The translations under genes were made by a program, and so were the position numbers. Positions 41,005 to 50,401 of a stretch of 50,401 nucleotides of DNA are shown piece by piece. The notes under the pieces were generated by a model. The model was given only the letters and a program-made list of their open reading frames with translations. It was not told the DNA's origin and made no database searches. Origin of the DNA: Clostridia bacterium (GTDB lineage Bacteria > Bacillota > Clostridia > Christensenellales > Aristaeellaceae); contig JAFYLS010000050.1 of NCBI GenBank assembly GCA_017550035.1, positions 1 to 50,401 on the forward strand. Reading direction: 5' to 3'. Within the stretch, counting starts at the first letter, position 1. Every line of letters begins with the position of its first letter.

Positions 41005-42888
41005 TTATTTTTCAAGAAGTGCAGTCAGTGCCTGTGCAGTGCGGGAGGGTATATCCTTGAGCTGCTCGCGAATGGATGCGGCATGAACCATTTCTTCCGG
41101 TGTGAGCAGCAGTTCGTCGTGCCGTGTTGCTGCGCGATGAGCATTCACACAGGGAATCATGTGCTTTTCACCGGGGATTCGTTCCAGAGAAAGTTCCATG
41201 TTGGCAGTGCCGCGGAATTCCTGCAGGATGGCTTCGTCCAATGTGCTCTGGGTATCCGTTTCAAACAGGGCGATGACGGTTAAAGAACCGCCTTCACGGG
41301 TATTGCGGGCAGCGCCGAAAAGCTTCTTTGCCTTGCTCAGTCCGCCAAGAGCCAGACCGCTCGGAAGCGTACGGCTGCTCTGGGGAGCCAGCGCGTTGCA
41401 GGCGCGGCACAGGCGGGTCATGCTGTCAATAAAGACGACCACATGCTGCTTTTGTTCCACCAGGCGCTGTGCGCGTTCCATGGTCAGTTCGCTGACCCGG
41501 ATATGGCTTTCCAAAGAAGAATCAAATGCGGAATGCAGCACGTCGCCGGGGAGGGATTCTTTCATGTCCACCACATCTTCCGGGCGTTCGTCAATGAGCA
41601 GCGTCATGATATGCGCATCGGGATGGTGCTTTTTGACGGCGGCTGCCATCTTTTTGATGAGGGTGGTACGGCCTGCACGGGGTGGAACCTGAATCAATGC
41701 CCGCTGACCAAAGCCGATGGGGCAGAGGGTATCCACGGCGCGGAGGAAAAGATCCGTTTCCTTACCAAATGCCATGCGCTTTTTGGGGTAGAGCGCCGTC
41801 AATTGGTCAAAGGCGGGACGGACGGCGGTTTCTTCGGGTTGCTGACCGTTGATTTCGGTAATGTAGAGCAGCGCAGAATAGCGGCTGCCGGGCTGCTGAG
41901 GACGGGTCTTGCCAGCAACATAATCACCGGAGCGGAGATTGAAGCGCCGGATTTGGGCGTTGGAAACATAGACGTCGTTTCTGCCGGGCAGAAGGCTGTC
42001 TCCCCGGAGGAAACCATAGCCTTCGGGATGCACATCCAGCACGCCTGCGCCGTCTCCGCATTCGCCGGCCATCAATACATCCTGCATGCCGGGGGCACCG
42101 GCGGGAATGTTTTCGCGGGCAGCGGCGGCGTAAGGATCGCGGCGGTTGTATTCAGGGGCAGTGGGAGGGATAAAGTCCTGCTGAGCGCGGGCAGGATATT
42201 CTGTGCGGTAGGCACCGGAAGCAGGTTGTTGTTCGACGGGCTGATACTCGTTCTGAACGGGGGGCTCCTGTGCGGAAAGATCCGGCCCGAAGCGGCCGGG
42301 AACCTGATAGGACGACTGTTGATAAGCGCTTTGCGGACGCTGATAACGCGCGTCGGGCCGCTGCATGGAGCGGGTGTTATAGCGGCTGTCGGGCTGCGGG
42401 CGCTGCTCGGCGCCGTAGCGTTCGCCTGCAGCGTAGGAAGGCCGGCTTTGCGGTCTGCTCTGGTATGCAGGCTGGGTTTGATAAGAGGAAGGGTTATGCC
42501 ATGCGCGGCTGCCTTCCATGGTGAAGGCGGGCGCTTTGCTGCTGATGGAAGAAAGGGAAGAGGTTCCGCTCTGGGGAGCGGGAGCTGCGGGGCGGGTAAT
42601 GGGTTTGCGAGGTATGAGGTTTGCGGAAGGATTGGGCGTCAGTACGGGAATATCGTCCGATTCTTCATCGGTAATGATGGATGCGCTGTAGCGGCTGGCA
42701 GGGGCGGCGGGCTGCGGAGCGGAAAAGGAAACGGGGGCGCTTTCAGCAGCGGGCACATCCTGCGCTTCCGTGCCCATCAGTTTGTCAATAATGCCCTGTT
42801 TGCTGATGCCGGCGCCCAGTTTAACGCCTTTGTCCTTGGCAACCTTGCGCAATTCAAGTACTGTCATTTCTTCATATGCTTCACGCAT
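41005..42888 (-). CDS. rho: Transcription termination factor Rho with long low-complexity insert and altered P-loop
   Basis: 627 residues (E. coli Rho has 419). Order: Rho_N helical domain (1-43); a disordered insert (about 45-270) rich in Pro, Gln, Tyr, Arg and Ser; the RNA-binding cold-shock-like domain (about 280-350, GVLDVHPEGYGFLRG, IRRFNLRSGD); the ATPase (about 375-615). Glu434 (LLIDERPED), Walker B D488 (VVVFIDSM) and the arginine-finger region EFRGTANMEL are kept. Walker A reads PPRAGRTTL: R404 and R407 replace the two lysines of PPKAGKT. The Q-loop (about 509-523) is also divergent. GGAGG precedes the ATG. It has its own promoter with a leader of about 155 bases. Confidence 0.92.
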   Translation of the reverse strand: MREAYEEMTVLELRKVAKDKGVKLGAGISKQGIIDKLMGTEAQDVPAAESAPVSFSAPQPAAPASRYSASIITDEESDDIPVLTPNPSANLIPRKPITRPAAPAPQSGTSSLSSISSKAPAFTMEGSRAWHNPSSYQTQPAYQSRPQSRPSYAAGERYGAEQRPQPDSRYNTRSMQRPDARYQRPQSAYQQSSYQVPGRFGPDLSAQEPPVQNEYQPVEQQPASGAYRTEYPARAQQDFIPPTAPEYNRRDPYAAAARENIPAGAPGMQDVLMAGECGDGAGVLDVHPEGYGFLRGDSLLPGRNDVYVSNAQIRRFNLRSGDYVAGKTRPQQPGSRYSALLYITEINGQQPEETAVRPAFDQLTALYPKKRMAFGKETDLFLRAVDTLCPIGFGQRALIQVPPRAGRTTLIKKMAAAVKKHHPDAHIMTLLIDERPEDVVDMKESLPGDVLHSAFDSSLESHIRVSELTMERAQRLVEQKQHVVVFIDSMTRLCRACNALAPQSSRTLPSGLALGGLSKAKKLFGAARNTREGGSLTVIALFETDTQSTLDEAILQEFRGTANMELSLERIPGEKHMIPCVNAHRAATRHDELLLTPEEMVHAASIREQLKDIPSRTAQALTALLEK

Positions 42889-42944
42889 GATAAAAAACCT
42901 CCGGGATCTGAAAAGAATAGGAAAAAGCGGATGCTGTTACATTC

Positions 42945-42966
42945 AAAAAAGCAATGTGACCATTGC
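42945..42966 (-). terminator. Terminator-like hairpin in the rho leader (distal)
   Basis: On the minus strand GCAATG-GTCA-CATTGC followed by TTTTTT, between the rho promoter and the rho start. A perfect 6-base stem with a U-run, so a candidate attenuator. Confidence 0.55.
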
Positions 42967-43007
42967 ATCTTTTGCCATGTATCTATCCATATCGTTTGTC
43001 ATCACGT

Positions 43008-43029
43008 AAAAACCTGTTATGATACAGGT
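43008..43029 (-). promoter_or_regulatory. Second hairpin with U-run in the rho leader (proximal)
   Basis: On the minus strand ACCTGT-ATCATA-ACAGGT followed by TTTTT, about 15 bases after the predicted transcription start. Too weak alone to be a sure terminator, but it repeats the layout of the distal hairpin. Confidence 0.4.
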
Positions 43030-43050
43030 CATCTCTTTGACGCTACGGAA

Positions 43051-43079
43051 ATTATAGCAGAGCGCAGTCGTTTTTTCAA
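43051..43079 (-). promoter_or_regulatory. Sigma-A promoter of rho
   Basis: Minus strand TTGAAA (43074-43079), 17 bases, TATAAT (43051-43056), preceded by TGC (extended -10). The start is near 43044. Confidence 0.85.
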
Positions 43080-43137
43080 TGCGTTTTGAGAAAAAATAAA
43101 AGCACGAACAGGAAAAAATACATTTGTTAATCGGTGC

Positions 43138-44469
43138 TTATTTGCCTACGCAGAAGCGGGAGAAAATGTCATCCAGCAGCCGTTCGTCCACCCGTTCTCC
43201 GGTAACGCGGGAGAGCGCGTCAATAGCTGCATGCAGGTCAATGGCAGCCAGGTCCACTTCATCACCGCGTGCGCATACATCGGCTGCATTGCGCAGGTGG
43301 CGCGCAGCTTCCCGGGCCAGGTTCATATGGCGGCTTTCGCTCAGTTCGCTCTGACCGGCATGGGCCGCAAAGGCAGCAATGGCCTTTTGCAGATTCTGCA
43401 TACCTTCGCCGGTGCGTGCGGAAACATACAGCGCATCTTTGAGCGGCTGCAGCATGTTGACCGGCATACGGTCGATCTTGTTGAGCACGATGATGCGGGG
43501 ACTGTTTTCGGTTTCGCGGAGCAGATCGAGATCTTCTTCGGTGAGCGGCATGGCAGCGTCCAGCACCACCACGGTAACATCTGCATGGGCGATGGCTTGG
43601 CGGGCTCGGTCGATACCGATTTTTTCCACTTCATCGCTGCCGTTTCGCAGACCTGCCGTATCGCTCAGGTTGATCTTTACGCCGTCCAACTGGATGGAAC
43701 CCTGCACAATATCTCTTGTGGTGCCGGGAATGTTGGTAACAATGGCTCTTTCCTGCCCCAGCAAGGCGTTGAGAATGGAAGATTTGCCTACATTGGGCCG
43801 GCCGCAGAGCACTACATCAAGGCCGCTTTCCAGAATGCGGGCGCCCCGTTCATCGCAGGCGCTGTCCAGACGGTCAGCCAGAATGCGGGCGCTTTCTTCC
43901 AATGCGGTATAGGCTTCTTCATCGCTGATTTCTTCGGGATAATCCAATGCGGCTTCCACGCCTGCCAGCAGGGAGAGCAGTTCATCCTGTGCGGATTTGA
44001 TAAAGCTGTTCACGCCGCCGGAAAGCTGGCGCATGGCGGCGCGGGCGGCTCTGTCGCTTTCGGAGGAGATGACACCCATCACGGCTTCAGCACGGCTTAA
44101 GTCAATGCGGCCGTTCAAAAAAGCGCGGCGGGTAAATTCGCCGGGCTCTGCAGCGCGTGCCCCCAGCGCATACAGCGCAGAAAGCACCTTGCGGCTGGCA
44201 TAGCTGCCGCCGTGCAGATGGAGTTCGGCGACATCTTCCCGGGTATAGGTGCGGGGGGCGCGCATGAGCACGGCCATGCATTCGTCCAGCACATCATTTT
44301 CCCATACGATGTGACCGTAGTACAGTTTGTGGCTTTCAAAAGGAACATCCGCACTGAAAAGGGCGCGGAGCATGGATTCTGCCTGGGGGCCGCTGATGCG
44401 GATAATGGCAATACCGCCCTGTCCGGGGGCTGTGGCGGGAGCCGCAATGGTATCGTTGGAATACAGCAA
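43138..44469 (-). CDS. mnmE: tRNA uridine-5-carboxymethylaminomethyl modification GTPase MnmE
   Basis: 443 residues. N-terminal folate-binding domain (IAAPATAPGQGGIAIIRISG), helical domain, and a G domain with GRPNVGKSSILNALLG (G1), NIPGTTRD (G2), DTAGLR (G3) and LNKID (G4). It ends FCVGK, the conserved cysteine tail (usually FCIGK). With MnmG it modifies the wobble uridine of several tRNAs. The start codon is TTG (44467-44469), 8 bases after AAAGGA. mnmG is not in the window. No strong terminator separates it from rho. Confidence 0.95.
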   Translation of the reverse strand: MLYSNDTIAAPATAPGQGGIAIIRISGPQAESMLRALFSADVPFESHKLYYGHIVWENDVLDECMAVLMRAPRTYTREDVAELHLHGGSYASRKVLSALYALGARAAEPGEFTRRAFLNGRIDLSRAEAVMGVISSESDRAARAAMRQLSGGVNSFIKSAQDELLSLLAGVEAALDYPEEISDEEAYTALEESARILADRLDSACDERGARILESGLDVVLCGRPNVGKSSILNALLGQERAIVTNIPGTTRDIVQGSIQLDGVKINLSDTAGLRNGSDEVEKIGIDRARQAIAHADVTVVVLDAAMPLTEEDLDLLRETENSPRIIVLNKIDRMPVNMLQPLKDALYVSARTGEGMQNLQKAIAAFAAHAGQSELSESRHMNLAREAARHLRNAADVCARGDEVDLAAIDLHAAIDALSRVTGERVDERLLDDIFSRFCVGK

Positions 44470-44509
44470 AGGGATCGTCCTTTCTGTGAAAAAGTCTTGT
44501 TTGTTCTGA

Positions 44510-44518
44510 ATTATAACA
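44510..44518 (-). promoter_or_regulatory. Extended -10 promoter of mnmE
   Basis: Minus strand TGT followed by TATAAT (44510-44515); no good -35. It leaves a leader of about 35 bases. Confidence 0.5.
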
Positions 44519-44558
44519 CAATGTTTGTGAAAATGGTATCTTTTGGTATCTTTGTTTC

Positions 44559-44587
44559 TTGCAAAGCGGAGAAAACGGCGTTACAAT
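44559..44587 (+). promoter_or_regulatory. Promoter of the serine hydrolase-PlsC unit
   Basis: -35 TTGCAA (44559-44564), 17 bases, -10 TACAAT (44582-44587). Divergent from the mnmE promoter. Confidence 0.65.
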
Positions 44588-44623
44588 ATATAATGGAAAT
44601 ATTCGGCAAAGGAGAAAGACAAT

Positions 44624-45670
44624 ATGGATTTTCGTGCAATTGACCGGATGATTGAAGAAGCGATTGAAAACGGTGCGTTTCCTTCTGCCTGTGTGGCTAT
44701 CGGCCGCGGAGATCGGGTGTATCACACGGTGTGCCGCGGTGTGACGCACATGGAAAACGGGATTCCTGTAAATGAAGATACGCTGTATGATATGGCATCC
44801 CTGACCAAAGTGATGGGCCCCACCATGGTGCTGCTTCAGGCCATTGAGCAGGGGAAGATCACCCTGGAAGATACACTGAAGGACTATTTTGAAAATGTGC
44901 CGGAAGACAAGAAGGATATCACTGTCCGCCGCCTGATGACCCATACGGCGGCACTGAATCCTTCCATTCCTCTGTATGAATGCTGCAAGGAACCGGAAGA
45001 TGCCGTGCGCGTCATTCTGGATGCGCCTCTGGAAGGCGAAATCGGCAAGGCGCCCCGTTACTCCTGCATGAGCTATGTGCTTCTGGCCGGTATTCTGGAA
45101 AAGGCTTACGGCAAGAAGCTGGATGTGCTGTGCAAGGAAATGGTATTTGATAAGCTGGGCATGACCTCTACCGGCTATTGCCCTGAATACTCTGAAAATA
45201 TCGCTGCCACCGAAGTGGATAAAGAAACGGGCAAAGCCTGGCAGGGCATTGTGCATGATGAGAATGCCCGGTATCTGCGCGGAGTCAGCGGCAATGCCGG
45301 CATTTTCTCCACTCTGAAGGACTGTGAGAAGTTTGCCATGATGCTTGCGCAGATGGGCAAGGGTCTGCTTGGCAGGGCGATGATGGAAAAAGCCATCCGC
45401 AATTACACGCCCGGTTATGACGCAAACCGTGGTCTGGGCTTCCACCTTTCCGGCCTGGAAGGCTCCTATTTCGGAGATGTGTTCCCGGATGAATCTTTCG
45501 GTCATACCGGCTTTACCGGTACTTCCATGGCAGTGGATCCCCATACGGGCATCTTTGTTGTCATTCTGGCAAACCGTGTCCATCCCACCCGCGAAAACTT
45601 CGGCATGTTCCGCGTGCGCCGCGCACTGCATAACCTGGCGTACACCATCATGAACGGGGAAAATGCATAA
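44624..45670 (+). CDS. Beta-lactamase-family (class C-like) serine hydrolase
   Basis: 348 residues of the serine beta-lactamase / penicillin-binding fold. Motif 1 is SLTK (Ser and Lys in MASLTKVMGP), motif 2 is YSC in PRYSCMSYVLLAGILE where YxN is usual, and motif 3 is HTG in SFGHTGFTGTS. There is no signal peptide, so it is likely a cytoplasmic esterase or peptidase and not a resistance enzyme. AAAGGAG precedes the ATG. The PlsC-like gene starts 6 bases after its stop. Confidence 0.9.
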   Translation: MDFRAIDRMIEEAIENGAFPSACVAIGRGDRVYHTVCRGVTHMENGIPVNEDTLYDMASLTKVMGPTMVLLQAIEQGKITLEDTLKDYFENVPEDKKDITVRRLMTHTAALNPSIPLYECCKEPEDAVRVILDAPLEGEIGKAPRYSCMSYVLLAGILEKAYGKKLDVLCKEMVFDKLGMTSTGYCPEYSENIAATEVDKETGKAWQGIVHDENARYLRGVSGNAGIFSTLKDCEKFAMMLAQMGKGLLGRAMMEKAIRNYTPGYDANRGLGFHLSGLEGSYFGDVFPDESFGHTGFTGTSMAVDPHTGIFVVILANRVHPTRENFGMFRVRRALHNLAYTIMNGENA

Positions 45671-45676
45671 GCGGGA

Positions 45677-46387
45677 ATGGATAAGCAGTATTGGACAAGC
45701 AAACCGCTGAATGCTCTGATTCGTCTGCTGCGTTTTGTTTATCCCCACCGTGTGCTGGGGGCAGACACAGTGCAGCCGGGCGATGGAGAAGCGCTGGTAT
45801 TTATATGCAATCATGGGGAAATTTACGGCCCTGTAGCGACAGTGCTGTATGTGCCGTTTTCCTTTCGTCCCTGGGTCACCTGTGAAATGACGGACGGGGA
45901 AATGATGTCCCGCTATATCTATGAGAATAATATTACCCGCATGAAGTGGCTGCCCAATGGATTGGGGAAATGGCTGGTGGATCATATCGCCGTACCCTTT
46001 GTGACCTGGGTGATGCGAACACTGCGGGCGATTCCGGTTTATCATGGTGATACGCGGGGATTGATGCGTACATTCAGAGAAACGATACGCGCTATGGAAA
46101 ATGGGGAACACATTCTCCTTTTTCCGGAAAACTCTGCCACATCAGAAACGGGAAAGTTTGTCCGGGAAGGCGCCAGCGAATTCTTTACCGGTTTTGTTGC
46201 AATCGGTTCCCTGTACTATAACCGGACGGGCAAATGCGCCCGTTTTGTGCCGGTATATGCGGACCGGAAGCGCCGTTTGGTGCAGTTTGGACACAGTGCA
46301 GTTTATGATCCGGAAGGGATTGATGAGAAAACGCGTCTGTGCACTGAACTGCGTGCGGAAATGCTCCGCATGGCAAATCAGGTCTGA
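45677..46387 (+). CDS. PlsC-like 1-acylglycerol-3-phosphate acyltransferase, catalytic motif altered
   Basis: 236 residues. Block I, normally HX4D, reads NHGEIYG: H46 is present but the aspartate position is G51. Block III appears as LLFPENSAT in place of FPEGTRS, and block IV as RFVPVYAD. The overall layout and length fit PlsC-type acyltransferases that make phosphatidic acid, but the loss of the aspartate of the charge relay makes the activity uncertain. Paired with the serine hydrolase upstream; no terminator is seen after it. Confidence 0.75.
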   Translation: MDKQYWTSKPLNALIRLLRFVYPHRVLGADTVQPGDGEALVFICNHGEIYGPVATVLYVPFSFRPWVTCEMTDGEMMSRYIYENNITRMKWLPNGLGKWLVDHIAVPFVTWVMRTLRAIPVYHGDTRGLMRTFRETIRAMENGEHILLFPENSATSETGKFVREGASEFFTGFVAIGSLYYNRTGKCARFVPVYADRKRRLVQFGHSAVYDPEGIDEKTRLCTELRAEMLRMANQV

Positions 46388-46550
46388 AAAACCTGCCGAT
46401 ATGTGCATGATACAGCAAAAATACAAAAATGACGAAAATTTAACAATTTACAACTTGCCTTCTTTGGTAAGGTTTGTGCCAAAGGTGACATGGATTGTGT
46501 TTTTGCATGAAAAAATGGCAATTATCAGGCAAAATAGACCTGAAAAGAAG

Positions 46551-46579
46551 TTGACAATTTTAATTGACAATGTTACTAT
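46551..46579 (+). promoter_or_regulatory. Promoter of the str operon
   Basis: -35 TTGACA (46551-46556), 17 bases, -10 TACTAT (46574-46579). A second TTGACA at 46564-46569 has no -10 at a good distance. The rest of 46388-46641 is AT-rich, without a recognisable gene. Confidence 0.75.
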
Positions 46580-46641
46580 GATATAGTTGCTTGTATTATG
46601 CGGGCAACTGCGTTTGGGCTGATTGCCTGAGGGAGAGCAAA

Positions 46642-46902
46642 ATGAGGGAAAACCTTGAAAAAAGCACGCTTCGCGTGGTGGGGCTGAGACAGGTTCTCAG
46701 AGCCATTCGGGAAGAAAAAGCGTTGAAAGTTTACCTGGCGGATGACGCTGAGGAGAACATGCGCATGCAGCTGCTTGAAGCAGCGGAACAGAAACAGGTG
46801 CCGCTTTGCAAGGTAAACTCCATGCGCGCACTTGCGCATCTGTGCAACGTGGACGTGCCTGCCTCCTGCGCGGCAGTGCTGACGGACGCAAAAAATACTT
46901 GA
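46642..46902 (+). CDS. ybxF: L7Ae-family ribosomal protein (YbxF type)
   Basis: 86 residues from ATG 46642, which follows GAGGGAGAG. It has the L7Ae/L30e RNA-binding pattern: VGLRQVLRAIREEKALKVYLADDAEE and VPLCKVNSMRALAHLCNVDVPASCAAVL. It binds kink-turn RNA. In Firmicutes this gene stands between rpoC and rpsL; here it opens the operon behind its own promoter. Confidence 0.9.
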   Translation: MRENLEKSTLRVVGLRQVLRAIREEKALKVYLADDAEENMRMQLLEAAEQKQVPLCKVNSMRALAHLCNVDVPASCAAVLTDAKNT

Positions 46903-46910
46903 GACTATAT

Positions 46911-46934
46911 ATCCACGAGGGTTGCGTGGATTTT
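46911..46934 (+). promoter_or_regulatory. Hairpin with short U-run before rpsL
   Basis: ATCCACG (46911-46917) pairs with CGTGGAT (46925-46931), followed by TTTT, in the ybxF-rpsL gap. It may be a weak terminator, attenuator or processing site that sets the level of rpsL relative to ybxF. Confidence 0.45.
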
Positions 46935-46985
46935 ATAGGAGGAGACCGGCGAATCCGGCTCCGATCATATTAGGGAGGTGCTTCC

Positions 46986-47360
46986 ATGCCCACGATCAAT
47001 CAGTTGATCCGCAAGGGAAGAGAAAAGGTTGCCAACAAGTCAACCGCGCCTATTCTTCAGGGCTGCCCGCAGAAGCGTGGCGTGTGCCTGAGCGTGAAGA
47101 CTACGACGCCCAAAAAGCCGAACTCTGCGCTTCGTAAGATCGCCAGAATTCGTCTGACCAACCAGATCGAAGGTACTTGCTACATTCCTGGTATCGGCCA
47201 TAACCTGCAGGAGCACTCTGTTGTGCTGATCCGCGGCGGCCGTGTACGCGATCTGCCCGGCGTTCGTTACCACATCATCCGCGGCGCGCTTGATACTGCC
47301 GGCGTTGCAAAACGCATGCAGAGCCGTTCGCTCTACGGCGCCAAGCGCCCCAAGAAGTAA
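46986..47360 (+). CDS. rpsL: 30S ribosomal protein S12
   Basis: 124 residues. The universal S12 loop [13 protein letters not shown] and the second loop [17 protein letters not shown] are both present; the lysines where streptomycin-resistance changes occur are unchanged. GGGAGGTG lies 7 bases before the ATG. S12 checks codon-anticodon pairing in the decoding centre. Confidence 0.97.
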   Translation: MPTINQLIRKGREKVANKSTAPILQGCPQKRGVCLSVKTTTPKKPNSALRKIARIRLTNQIEGTCYIPGIGHNLQEHSVVLIRGGRVRDLPGVRYHIIRGALDTAGVAKRMQSRSLYGAKRPKK

Positions 47361-47564
47361 GTCGAACAGCGTTTCCTCGAACGTAAGGCTGCTGCCAGGA
47401 TGAAAAGCATGCGATATGCGCTCCGACGGTTGGAACGCCGCCGCAAGCGAACGTGTGCTCTTGTCCCCGCACCGATCATAGGAGCAGCGCGATGCTGACG
47501 CGCCGCCGACAGCCGGTTCATGAGGAAAAGAAAAAGACTTTCAAAATTCTGAGGAGGGAATACT
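47361..47564 (+). other. Long GC-rich spacer between rpsL and rpsG
   Basis: 204 bases without a convincing gene. It contains several GC-rich self-complementary segments (for example around 47420-47460 and 47485-47515). In E. coli the shorter rpsL-rpsG gap is the binding site where S7 represses its own operon, so a similar leader role is possible. No protein with a ribosome binding site is seen here. Confidence 0.4.
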
Positions 47565-48035
47565 ATGCCCCGTCGTGGATTTATCCCCAAGCGCGAAGTG
47601 CTTCCGGATCCCGTGTATGGGACTACGGTTGTCACCAAGCTGATTAACCAGATTATGCTCGATGGCAAGCGCGGCGTTGCACAGCAGGTGTGCTACGAAG
47701 CGTTTGACATGATTAAGGAAAAGACCGGTAAGGAAGCCAACGAAGTGTTCCAGGCTGCTCTGGGCAACGTGATGCCCCAGCTGGAAGTCAAGGCTCGCCG
47801 CGTCGGCGGTGCCACCTATCAGGTGCCCGTTGAAATCCGTCCCGAGCGTCGTCAGACCCTGGCCCTGCGCTGGCTGGTGGACTTCTCCCGCAACCGCGGC
47901 GAAAAGACCATGGCCGAACGTCTGGCCAACGAGCTGATGGAAGCTGCCAACAATGCCGGCAACTCCGTCAAGCGTAAGGAAGAAATGCACCGCATGGCCG
48001 AAGCCAACAAGGCTTTCGCGCACTATCGCTGGTAA
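47565..48035 (+). CDS. rpsG: 30S ribosomal protein S7
   Basis: 156 residues, the usual length. It starts [19 protein letters not shown] and carries [15 protein letters not shown] and [20 protein letters not shown], as in all bacterial S7. GAGGAGGG lies 9 bases before the ATG. S7 starts assembly of the 30S head and may repress the operon by binding upstream mRNA. Confidence 0.97.
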   Translation: MPRRGFIPKREVLPDPVYGTTVVTKLINQIMLDGKRGVAQQVCYEAFDMIKEKTGKEANEVFQAALGNVMPQLEVKARRVGGATYQVPVEIRPERRQTLALRWLVDFSRNRGEKTMAERLANELMEAANNAGNSVKRKEEMHRMAEANKAFAHYRW

Positions 48036-48079
48036 TTTAAGTTAGAAGTTAACCCTATTGGATAAGGAGAACGCATCGC

Positions 48080-50158
<2,079 letters not shown>

Positions 50159-50207
50159 TTCAATCTGAATCGTTCATTATGAACTATATTTAGGAGGGTA
50201 TACCCAA

Positions 50208-50401
50208 ATGGCAAAGGAACATTTTGAAAGAAATAAGCCCCATGTCAACATCGGTACCATCGGCCACGTTGACCACGGCAAGACCACTCTGACCGCTGCT
50301 ATCACCATGGTGCTGTCTGCAATGGGCGGCGCTCAGGCCATGAAGTACGACGAAATCGACAAGGCCCCCGAAGAGAAGGCCCGCGGAATCACGATCAACA
50401 C
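50208..50401 (+). CDS. tuf: Elongation factor Tu, N-terminal part (cut by window edge)
   Basis: The first 64 codons, starting [30 protein letters not shown] is the P-loop and [11 protein letters not shown] the start of switch I. GGAGGG lies 9 bases before the ATG. It delivers aminoacyl-tRNA to the ribosome. Confidence 0.97.
   Translation, partial: MAKEHFERNKPHVNIGTIGHVDHGKTTLTAAITMVLSAMGGAQAMKYDEIDKAPEEKARGITIN

Noticed and set aside
47453-47647. Small open frame in the rpsL-rpsG gap
   Set aside because: It runs into rpsG in another frame, has no ribosome binding site and has no family resemblance.

Overview
The window reads as a chromosomal segment of a Firmicutes bacterium of class Clostridia, probably an anaerobe from gut or rumen. 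This rests on strong AAGGAGG ribosome binding sites, sigma-A promoters of TTGACA-17-TATAAT type, the ybxF-rpsL-rpsG-fusA-tuf order, a Rho with a low-complexity N-terminal insert, and many glycan-degradation genes. I cannot name the family. I see no phage, insertion sequence, CRISPR array or rRNA.

Layout. 1-7985 is a glycan-utilisation island: a GH38 alpha-mannosidase (minus strand, cut by the window edge) faces a plus-strand cluster of four xylose-isomerase-like TIM-barrel enzymes, a GH29 alpha-L-fucosidase, a Gfo/Idh/MocA oxidoreductase and a GH172 (DUF2961) glycosidase, in two transcription units. 8089-9867 holds a DMT transporter and an AraC regulator. 9926-12895 (minus) is a kinase / SIS-domain / ceramidase-like operon. 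A PHP-domain protein follows. 14244-22912 is an apparent seven-gene operon: RDD membrane protein, a complete CUT1-type ABC importer (ATPase, two permeases, lipoprotein), then a secreted staphylococcal-nuclease-like enzyme and a secreted protein with tandem OB-fold-like repeats. This suggests capture and breakdown of extracellular polymers, possibly nucleic acid.

23101-27019 has two DegV lipid-binding proteins around a pair of tandem NrnA-like DHH phosphoesterases. 27181-31791 carries an alcohol dehydrogenase with a peptide deformylase, a 2-hydroxyacid dehydrogenase, an enolase-superfamily enzyme and a NUDIX hydrolase. 31827-32420 is the most unusual part: on the minus strand, a tRNA-Arg gene is followed by what looks like a tandem array of four small non-coding RNAs in the order A-B-A-B. 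Each has its own TTGACA-17-extended -10 promoter and its own hairpin-plus-U-tract terminator, and the start sites lie 117-120 bases apart. The two copies of each type show compensatory base changes. I do not recognise the family.

32550-44469 (all minus) is housekeeping: YfcE, an XRE and a TetR regulator, a VanW protein, the trpS-hydrolase-P1 peptidase-acpS-nnr operon, rho and mnmE. Rho has arginine in place of both P-loop lysines. 44624-46387 has a beta-lactamase-like hydrolase and a PlsC-like acyltransferase. 46642 to the end is the str operon, cut inside tuf, with its own promoter and without rpoBC directly upstream.
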